This document shows, one piece after another, positions 4,687-10,439 of a DNA stretch of 10,439 nt. Below the pieces are notes generated by a model. It was not told the origin of the DNA. It was given only the letters and a program-made list of their open reading frames with translations, and ran no database searches. The first letter of the stretch is position 1, and each line of letters starts with the position of its first letter. Location: positions 1 through 10,439 of the forward strand of contig JANTGW010000021.1 of the NCBI GenBank assembly GCA_024762705.1, written 5' to 3'. A program made the position numbers and the translations under genes. The stretch is from Sulfurimonas sp. (GTDB lineage Bacteria; Campylobacterota; Campylobacteria; Campylobacterales; Sulfurimonadaceae).

Positions 4687-6601
4687 GCCTCAACAACAGC
4701 GCAAACCAAATAACAATCGTAAACCAAATAACAATCGTAGACCAAATGGCAATCAAAATAAACCAAATGGTGAAAAAAATGCAAATGCAAAACCTAGATC
4801 AAACAATAATAATAAAGGTAAAGGACGCGGCCGTCAAAAAAGAGGAGCATCACCTGTAGACGAAAACCTAAAAGCATTTGTTCCAAAGAATCAAGAAGTA
4901 CACAGGCAGAGACTTAACCCTCACTATAAACTTGATTTAGAATCAAAAGCAAAAGTCCGTGTTACACCACTTGGCGGGCTTGGAGAAATCGGTGGAAATA
5001 TTGCTGTTTTTGAAACAGACAATGAAGCAATTCTTGTTGATGTCGGTATGAGTTTTCCAGATGAAGAGATGCATGGGGTTGATATACTTATTCCTGATTT
5101 TACATATATTCATGAAATCAAACATAAAATTGTCGGTATTGTAATTACCCATGCACATGAAGATCACATCGGTGCTGTACCTTATCTTTTTAGAGAGTTA
5201 CAATTCCCTATTTATGGTACACCGCTGCCTTTGGCTATGATTGGAAACAAGTTTGATGAACATCACTTAAAAGAGTTCAGAAAATATTTCAATCCTATAG
5301 AAAAGAGAAAAGTCTATAAAATAGGAAATGATTTTGAAGTTGAGTGGATGCATATGACACACTCTATTTTAGATTCTTCATCAGTAGCTATTACAACGGC
5401 TGCAGGTACTGTTATACATACGGGTGACTTTAAAATCGACCACACACCTGTTGATGGCTATCCTGCAGATTTACATCGTTTAGCGCATTATGGTGAAAAA
5501 GGTGTTTTATGTTTGATGAGTGACTCGACAAACTCTCATAACCCTAACCCTACACCATCTGAACTGAGCGTTGCACCAGCACTTGATCGTGTGTTTAGTA
5601 AAGCTGAGGGAAGAGTAGTTCTTTCGACGTTCAGTTCAAACATTCACCGTGTATATCAAGCCATACAGTATGGTGTAAAATATGGACGTAAAGTGTGTGT
5701 AATCGGTCGTTCTATGGAGCGTAATCTTGAAGTGGCTATGCAGTACGATTATATTAAGCTGCCAAAAAATATATTTATTGAACCGGATCAAGTGGCACAT
5801 ATGAGCGATAAAGATGTTTTGATTGTAACAACAGGTTCACAAGGTGAGGGTAACTCGGCATTGTTTAGAATGTCAATAGGCGAGCACAGACATATTAAGA
5901 TCAAGCCGACCGACCTGATTGTCCTTTCTTCTCGTGCTATTCCTGGAAACGAGGGCTCTATTTCTCAAATGCTGAATCACTTACAAAAATGTGGTGCAAA
6001 AGTTGCTAATGATAGAGATATTCACGTTTCGGGGCATGCTTCAATGGAAGAACAAAAATTAATGCTTCGTCTTGTAAATCCTAAATTCTTCTTACCGATT
6101 CACGGTGAATATAACCATGTTATGAAGCATAAAGAAACAGCTATGATGTGTGGTGTTCCTGAGAGAAATATTCTTCTGATGACCGATGGTGAGCAGATAG
6201 AAGTTGCACCAAAGTATATGAGAAAAGTGAAAACTGTTAAAACAGGTAAAACATATATTGACAATCAAAACAACTATGAAATCGAAGATGATATAGTTAT
6301 GGATCGTCAGAAACTTGCAAACGACGGTATTGTGATGATTATTGCACAGGTGAGCGAGCAGACGGGAAAAATGATGGAAAAGCCAAAGGTAACATCGTTT
6401 GGATTGGTTGCAGATAAAAAAGACAGAGCTTTCGCAAAAGAGATAGAAGATATTTTAGAAAACTTCTTGATTAATATGAAACCGGGACTTATAGGAAACC
6501 CTAAAACTTTAGAGGGTGACTTGCGTCAGGTTATCAGAAAACATATCTTCCGCAAAATGAAAAAATATCCGCTTATCGTTCCAAACGTCTTTATCCACTA
6601 A
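4652..6601 (+). CDS. rnj: Ribonuclease J
   Basis: Metallo-beta-lactamase/beta-CASP ribonuclease with 5'-3' exonuclease and endonuclease activity in RNA decay and rRNA maturation. In Helicobacter pylori RNase J works with the DEAD-box helicase RhpA, and it fills the RNase E role in this phylum. The 649 aa comprise an extension of about 100 residues (1-100), very rich in Asn, Lys, Arg, Gln and Pro, then the catalytic core. Metal-binding THAHEDH is at 166-172 and HTGDFKID at 256-263. Further motifs are MSDSTNS (289-295), TTGSQGEG (393-400), SSRAIPGNE (426-434), SGHAS (460-464) and PIHGEY (482-487). A C-terminal domain follows to 649. AAGGAG (4641-4646) lies 5 nt before the ATG, inside the end of ksgA, so translation is probably coupled. 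The tail begins with three tandem 6-residue units. The tail is probably disordered and RNA- or partner-binding, which is inference. Confidence 0.96.
   Translation: MAEETQEAVQNKPQQQRKPNNNRKPNNNRRPNGNQNKPNGEKNANAKPRSNNNNKGKGRGRQKRGASPVDENLKAFVPKNQEVHRQRLNPHYKLDLESKAKVRVTPLGGLGEIGGNIAVFETDNEAILVDVGMSFPDEEMHGVDILIPDFTYIHEIKHKIVGIVITHAHEDHIGAVPYLFRELQFPIYGTPLPLAMIGNKFDEHHLKEFRKYFNPIEKRKVYKIGNDFEVEWMHMTHSILDSSSVAITTAAGTVIHTGDFKIDHTPVDGYPADLHRLAHYGEKGVLCLMSDSTNSHNPNPTPSELSVAPALDRVFSKAEGRVVLSTFSSNIHRVYQAIQYGVKYGRKVCVIGRSMERNLEVAMQYDYIKLPKNIFIEPDQVAHMSDKDVLIVTTGSQGEGNSALFRMSIGEHRHIKIKPTDLIVLSSRAIPGNEGSISQMLNHLQKCGAKVANDRDIHVSGHASMEEQKLMLRLVNPKFFLPIHGEYNHVMKHKETAMMCGVPERNILLMTDGEQIEVAPKYMRKVKTVKTGKTYIDNQNNYEIEDDIVMDRQKLANDGIVMIIAQVSEQTGKMMEKPKVTSFGLVADKKDRAFAKEIEDILENFLINMKPGLIGNPKTLEGDLRQVIRKHIFRKMKKYPLIVPNVFIH
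4700..4753 (+). repeat. Three tandem 18-bp units inside the rnj N-terminal extension
   Basis: Units at 4700-4717, 4718-4735 and 4736-4753 read CGYAAACCAAATAACAAT with few changes and encode [12 protein letters not shown] and R-R-P-N-G-N (residues 17-34). Units 1 and 2 differ at one base. The unit length is a multiple of three, so copy-number changes keep the frame. A further related AAACCAAATGG follows at 4760-4770. Confidence 0.85.
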
Positions 6602-6607
6602 AAATAC

Positions 6608-6628
6608 TCCTCAAGTTTATCTTGAGGA
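6608..6628 (+). terminator. Hairpin behind rnj, possible weak terminator
   Basis: TCCTCAAG (6608-6615) and CTTGAGGA (6621-6628) form a perfect 8-bp stem with a TTTAT loop, 6 nt behind the rnj stop. Only a weak CTTTGTG tail follows, so termination may be partial. It separates the ksgA-rnj pair from folE-fliI, and read-through is plausible. Confidence 0.6.
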
Positions 6629-6686
6629 CTTTGTGTTACATCATCTTTTCAGCAAACTCTTGCTACTCTATCATAATTAAAACTTT

Positions 6687-6692
6687 AAAAGG
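6687..6692 (+). promoter_or_regulatory. Ribosome binding site that fixes the TTG start of folE
   Basis: AAAAGG lies 7 nt before TTG 6700-6702. The only longer in-frame choice, a TTG at 6622, falls inside the hairpin behind rnj and would add 26 residues with no family resemblance. The first in-frame ATG after 6700 would cut into the folded part of the enzyme. Confidence 0.7.
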
Positions 6693-6699
6693 CATAACC

Positions 6700-7284
6700 T
6701 TGTCAAACAATACTAACAATGAATTTGAAAATGCAGTAAGAGTAATGATGAAGCATGTTGGTGAAGATCCAACCCGTGAAGGCTTACAAGATACTCCCTC
6801 GAGAGTGAGAAAAGCTTATGAGTTTATTTACGGTGGCTACAAAGAAGATCCGGCAGAGATATTGAAAAAAGCTCTTTTTACGACTTCAAACGATGAGATG
6901 GTTTTAGTCAAAGATATAGAGTTTTATTCTACATGTGAACATCATCTTTTGCCTATTATAGGGCGGGTGCATGTAGCTTATATTCCTGATGGAAAAGTTG
7001 TAGGGCTTTCAAAAATACCTCGTGTTGTCAATGTTTTTGCACGCCGTATGCAGATCCAAGAACAGCTGACAGAACAAATTGCAGATGCGATTATGGATAC
7101 AATAGCTCCAAAAGGGGTCGGTGTAGTTATTCAAGCACGTCACATGTGTATGGAAATGCGTGGTGTGGAGAAAATCAACTCTACAACTACATCCTCGGCA
7201 CTTCGCGGACTCTTTAAAAAAGATGAAAAGACAAGAAGTGAATTCTTTTCACTTATTAATTCTCCTACGGGCAATAGATACTAA
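6700..7284 (+). CDS. folE: GTP cyclohydrolase I (type IA)
   Basis: Converts GTP to 7,8-dihydroneopterin triphosphate and formate, the first step of tetrahydrofolate synthesis and also the source of the queuosine precursor pathway. It is a cytosolic homodecamer in known members. With the TTG start at 6700 it is 194 aa, within the usual range; the translation from there is S-N-N-T-N-N-E-F-E after the initiator. The zinc ligands are visible: Cys79 and His82 in STCEHHLLP (77-85) and Cys150 in [10 protein letters not shown] (146-155). [13 protein letters not shown] (21-33), VVGLSKIPR (100-108) and the C-terminal EFFSLI are further family marks. A TTG start with a good ribosome binding site 7 nt upstream may set a moderate expression level. 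fliI follows after 3 nt, so the two are almost certainly one transcript. The presence of Cys79, Cys150 and CEHH shows the zinc-dependent FolE type, not FolE2. Confidence 0.95.
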   Translation: MSNNTNNEFENAVRVMMKHVGEDPTREGLQDTPSRVRKAYEFIYGGYKEDPAEILKKALFTTSNDEMVLVKDIEFYSTCEHHLLPIIGRVHVAYIPDGKVVGLSKIPRVVNVFARRMQIQEQLTEQIADAIMDTIAPKGVGVVIQARHMCMEMRGVEKINSTTTSSALRGLFKKDEKTRSEFFSLINSPTGNRY

Positions 7285-7287
7285 AAC

Positions 7288-8595
7288 ATGTCACTCTCAT
7301 CACTAAAAGAGAAAATCGCCAATAAAAACTATTCGGTCTCTTTTGGCGAGGTTGTTAAAATCAATGCAACTATTATTATCGCGAAGGGCTTACATGTAAG
7401 TATCAGCGATATGGTAAAAATAGTCTCAGAAACAACAGGACAAGAGACTGTAGGGATGGTGACAGAGATAGATGCAGACCTCTTTTATATAACCCCTTTC
7501 TCTTTTGTGGAAGGATTTCGTTGTGGTGATAAAGTCTTTTTGGATGCCACAGGTTTAAATATTCCGGTAGGTCCTGCATTGCTGGGTCGTGTTGTAGATC
7601 CGTTTATGCGCCCGATAGACGGTAAAGGTAGTATAAACGATGCAAAACTTACACCGATTATCAAAGCACCTATAGCCGCGATGAAGCGAGGCATGATAGA
7701 TGAAGTCTTCTCTGTAGGTGTAAAGTCAATTGACGGACTGCTCAGTTGCGGAAAAGGACAAAAGCTCGGAATTTTTGCAGGAAGCGGTGTTGGAAAATCA
7801 ACACTTATGGGAATGATAGTGCGCGGGGCCGATGCACCCATAAAGGTTGTTGCACTCATTGGGGAGCGTGGCCGTGAAGTACCGGAGTTCATAGAAAAGA
7901 ATCTTGCAGGAGATTTAACAAACACAGTCATTGTCGTTGCAACTTCTGATGACTCACCTTTAATGCGAAAATATGGTGCTTTTGCAGCGATGAGTGTAGC
8001 CGAGCATTTTAAAAACCAGGGCAGGGATGTGCTTTTTATTATGGACTCTGTAACACGTTTTGCCATGGCACAGCGTGAGATCGGTTTGGCGTTAGGTGAA
8101 CCGCCGACCTCAAAAGGGTATCCGCCCTCATCATTGACACTTCTGCCACAGCTGATGGAGAGAGCCGGAAAAGAAGAAGGCAAAGGAAGTATCACAGCCT
8201 TTTTTACTGTTTTGACTGAGGGTGATGACATGAGTGACCCTATTGCAGATCAGTCACGCTCGATTTTGGACGGACATATTGTCCTTTCTCGTGAAATGAC
8301 GGACTTTGGAATTTACCCGCCTGTACATATTTTAAATTCTGCTTCAAGGGTAATGAATGACATTATTACTCCTGAACATCTTAAGGCTGTGATGAAATTC
8401 AGACGGCTGTACACACTGTTAAAAGAGAATGAGACACTTATAAGAATCGGTGCCTACACAGAGGGAACCGATGCTGAACTAGATGAAGCCATTGGCAAAA
8501 AAGAGGCCATGGAAGAGTTTATTAAACAGGATTCAAAAACACAAACCAGCTTTTCACAAGCAAGCGAAGAGCTGAGATCTCTTATGAATTCATAA
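7288..8595 (+). CDS. fliI: Flagellum-specific ATP synthase FliI
   Basis: Hexameric ATPase of the flagellar type III export apparatus. It helps unload FliH/chaperone-bound substrates at the FlhA/FlhB gate on the cytoplasmic side of the membrane. The 435-aa length is typical. An N-terminal beta-barrel (to about residue 90) is followed by the RecA-like ATPase core: Walker A GSGVGKST (165-172), catalytic Glu193 in GERGRE (192-197), and Walker B LFIMDSVTR with Asp253. KGYPPSSLTLLPQLMERAG (276-294) and the DQSRSILDGHIVLSR block (321-335) mark the FliI/SctN family and separate it from F1-beta. The gene starts 3 nt after folE with no strong ribosome binding site, so translation is probably coupled. 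No other flagellar gene is in the window, so this is an isolated fliI, as often seen in Campylobacterota. A SctN ATPase of another secretion system is less likely without partner genes. Confidence 0.93.
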   Translation: MSLSSLKEKIANKNYSVSFGEVVKINATIIIAKGLHVSISDMVKIVSETTGQETVGMVTEIDADLFYITPFSFVEGFRCGDKVFLDATGLNIPVGPALLGRVVDPFMRPIDGKGSINDAKLTPIIKAPIAAMKRGMIDEVFSVGVKSIDGLLSCGKGQKLGIFAGSGVGKSTLMGMIVRGADAPIKVVALIGERGREVPEFIEKNLAGDLTNTVIVVATSDDSPLMRKYGAFAAMSVAEHFKNQGRDVLFIMDSVTRFAMAQREIGLALGEPPTSKGYPPSSLTLLPQLMERAGKEEGKGSITAFFTVLTEGDDMSDPIADQSRSILDGHIVLSREMTDFGIYPPVHILNSASRVMNDIITPEHLKAVMKFRRLYTLLKENETLIRIGAYTEGTDAELDEAIGKKEAMEEFIKQDSKTQTSFSQASEELRSLMNS

Positions 8596-10439
8596 AGCTT
8601 GCAAAGCCAAGCCAATCATCACGAGTTCTTTTTTTCTCCTGTTCATGTGTGATGGCAAGCTTGTTTGAACTGTATTTTTCATAATTTTTCATTATTACTT
8701 TAAGTTCTTTGTCTATACCAAAGATGTCTATGTAGGAGTAGATGATATTTTCAGCACTTTTAAACTTGTTTTTGCTTATGAGCTGTTTTATTTGTGTATA
8801 AAAACTGAGCCTGAGCAGATCTCCGGTTCTTTGCGCTCGAGAAGGAATGCTTATGAGTTCTTTGAGAGCCTCTTTTATGCTTTGTATATTCCCTTCAAGG
8901 GCATACTCTTCACATTGTGTCATTAGCTTTTGCCAGTGTTTTTCAAGCAGTTTTACGATTTGAAGCTTATGCAGCCTTTCATCTTTGTCTATCAGCTCAT
9001 AGCATTTTTTAAAATCATTTATTTCATAGTTTGCCAATAGTTTCTGCGCGGACAGAGCCTTGTCAAAAATTTCTTCAAGTTCTTTTTGGTTACATGTAAT
9101 TCCCTGCAGGGAATTTATTTGTTCGATGGCTTTCTTGATTTGACCATTATCTATCGCGCTATCGACATCTTGTAAAAGAGCTTTTTGAGATTTTTGCAAG
9201 GCTGTATAGCCTGGAATATCTTTAAAAACTTCATGTTTTGATACGAGTGAGTGAATGATATTGCAGTCTTTATTTTGCAGAGCCTTTAAAAAGTCCAAAA
9301 ATTCTTTATTTTGTCTCAGCAAAAGATTAATAAGAGCACGTTTTGATAAAACTGTAGTATAAGGCGCCAAAGCTTCTTTTGCAATATCCTGACGACCTAT
9401 AAGTATCTGTTTTTGGGCAAAAGTATAAGCTTGCTTAAAATTTTCTTCCATTTTTACATAATAAGAGCTATATTTAAGCGGTGGAAATCTCTCGCAGAGT
9501 GTATAAGCAAGGGCATATTTTTTTTCAAGGATAAATGACTGTAGTTTTGGGTAATTCTCATAAGCTTTAAACAAAAGTGCTACGTCGCCTGCTTTGCTGT
9601 CTATATTTTTTATAGTTTCTATAAGCTGTTTGATTTCTTCTTTGTTGGAGCTGACAAGATGAGCAAATGCCTTGGCATAAAGTTTCTCATATAATGATTC
9701 AACCTTGCCATGCTCTTTCGTTCCTTGAAATCTTGGGTCTGAATCGATTATCTCAAAGGCTTGGGGAATATTTTTATTGAGAATACACTCTCTTAAATCG
9801 TGTAAACTTGAAAACTTTATGTGATAAATTTGTTTATTTTGTAAAGTAACTATGAGATTTTGCTCATCTGTAAAGGCCATTGTCTGGACTTCATCGCCAA
9901 ATACAAGATATTTTGAACTGATAAGCTTGCGGGTTTTAATATTTACAAGAGAAATATTGTTCGACTTTCCACTGACAAGAACAAAATCACTTGCAGGAAA
10001 AGCTAAAATATTTTCTATGTTTGTAAAGGGCATATTTATAGAAAAACTATTCTCTCTGTTTTGAAGTGATTGTGAAAACAGTGTGCCTTCAGTATTCCCA
10101 AACAGCAGTCTATCTTCATCAATAAAACACAAAGAATCCACGCGCACTTTTGAAGTGCAGTATTTTCTTATCTGCTGATGCGAATTGAGATGGATTAGGC
10201 TAACACAGCCACCATATCCACTGCATGCCATATAATTTTTACTAAATGCAAATGCGCTGACATATTTGTTTGCGGTTTCTTTTTTTGCTTTATTGTGGGC
10301 AAAAGATACCAGGCGAGAAATTTCACTCTGGCCGTCATAGCGATACAGCATTACTCTTCCCTCGCTTGTGCCACTGACAAGATAAGGCCCATTTGGCATA
10401 AAACGTAAAATGTTTATCGTTCCATTGTGGGTTACAATG
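8582..10439 (-). CDS. Partial WD40-like beta-propeller plus alpha-solenoid protein (N-terminus outside the window)
   Basis: The reading frame is open to the right edge, and the residues before the first in-window Met (HNGTINILRF) are clearly part of a WD40 repeat, so the start lies beyond the window. About 618 residues are visible. Numbering from the edge, five blade-like repeats lie at about 4-33 (HNGTINILRF...YLVSGTSEGRVMLY), 58-85, 99-125, 137-170 and 182-210; a full propeller would need about two more upstream. Residues from about 213 to the end are almost all helical, with repeated short helix pairs of TPR/solenoid character and no predicted membrane segment. The end is basic and aromatic (KKRTRDDWLGFASFMNS). 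I recognise no named gene; a scaffold or protein-interaction role is inferred from architecture alone. The gene runs toward fliI and their ends overlap by 14 bp, with both stop codons inside the shared stretch. Confidence 0.88.
   Translation of the reverse strand, partial: IVTHNGTINILRFMPNGPYLVSGTSEGRVMLYRYDGQSEISRLVSFAHNKAKKETANKYVSAFAFSKNYMACSGYGGCVSLIHLNSHQQIRKYCTSKVRVDSLCFIDEDRLLFGNTEGTLFSQSLQNRENSFSINMPFTNIENILAFPASDFVLVSGKSNNISLVNIKTRKLISSKYLVFGDEVQTMAFTDEQNLIVTLQNKQIYHIKFSSLHDLRECILNKNIPQAFEIIDSDPRFQGTKEHGKVESLYEKLYAKAFAHLVSSNKEEIKQLIETIKNIDSKAGDVALLFKAYENYPKLQSFILEKKYALAYTLCERFPPLKYSSYYVKMEENFKQAYTFAQKQILIGRQDIAKEALAPYTTVLSKRALINLLLRQNKEFLDFLKALQNKDCNIIHSLVSKHEVFKDIPGYTALQKSQKALLQDVDSAIDNGQIKKAIEQINSLQGITCNQKELEEIFDKALSAQKLLANYEINDFKKCYELIDKDERLHKLQIVKLLEKHWQKLMTQCEEYALEGNIQSIKEALKELISIPSRAQRTGDLLRLSFYTQIKQLISKNKFKSAENIIYSYIDIFGIDKELKVIMKNYEKYSSNKLAITHEQEKKRTRDDWLGFASFMNS

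Noticed and set aside
6622..6699. 26-codon N-terminal extension of folE
   Set aside because: Its TTG lies inside the hairpin behind rnj, has no RBS, and the added residues do not resemble GTP cyclohydrolase I.
7485..8231. 248-aa open frame on the minus strand inside fliI
   Set aside because: Shadow of fliI; composition rich in Ser/Pro/Thr typical of an antisense frame and no RBS or family features.
8596..8662. AAGCTTGC / GCAAGCTT inverted pair at the end of the WD40 gene
   Set aside because: Arms are 8 bp and about 50 nt apart inside coding sequence; no sign of function.

Overview
The window is AT-rich and looks like chromosomal DNA of a Campylobacterota (epsilonproteobacterial) organism, probably close to Sulfurimonas. 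This rests on several things: an RNase J with a long basic, Asn-rich N-terminal extension, fliI placed directly behind folE, tightly packed operons, AT-rich -10 boxes without clear -35 elements, and the overall protein character. The genus is inference. I see no phage, transposon, CRISPR, rRNA or tRNA.

Layout. Positions 1-321 are a gene-free AT-rich stretch with one large imperfect hairpin. Positions 322-3076 are a compact minus-strand operon read right to left: hisF, a short nucleosidase/phosphorylase-family gene, rlmN, a 33-codon membrane miniprotein gene, and a 78-codon unknown gene. Gaps are 4, -4, 9 and 25 nt. Positions 3077-3328 form a divergent intergenic region with two 23-bp direct repeats, a 10-bp hairpin closed by a GAAA tetraloop, a perfect 16-bp parS centromere site (3246-3261) and a promoter. 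Positions 3329-8595 are plus-strand genes: a protein resembling a degenerate CZB domain, ksgA/rsmA, rnj (RNase J, overlapping ksgA), folE (with a TTG start) and fliI. From 8582 to the right edge runs a large minus-strand gene, convergent with fliI and overlapping it by 14 bp. It encodes a WD40-like beta-propeller followed by a long helical solenoid, and its true start lies beyond the window.

How the genes relate. Most are core housekeeping: histidine/purine biosynthesis (HisF), rRNA and tRNA methylation (RlmN, KsgA), RNA decay and rRNA processing (RNase J), pterin synthesis (FolE) and flagellar export (FliI). ksgA-rnj and folE-fliI are spaced for translational coupling. The parS site implies a ParAB segregation system and, by general rule, a location in the origin-proximal part of the chromosome.

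The most noteworthy items are the perfect parS, the unlisted 33-aa membrane protein, the propeller-solenoid protein, the CZB-like protein lacking two zinc ligands, and the short PNP/MTAN-family enzyme with Asn where the catalytic Asp is expected. I did not find a clear new defence or mobile system.
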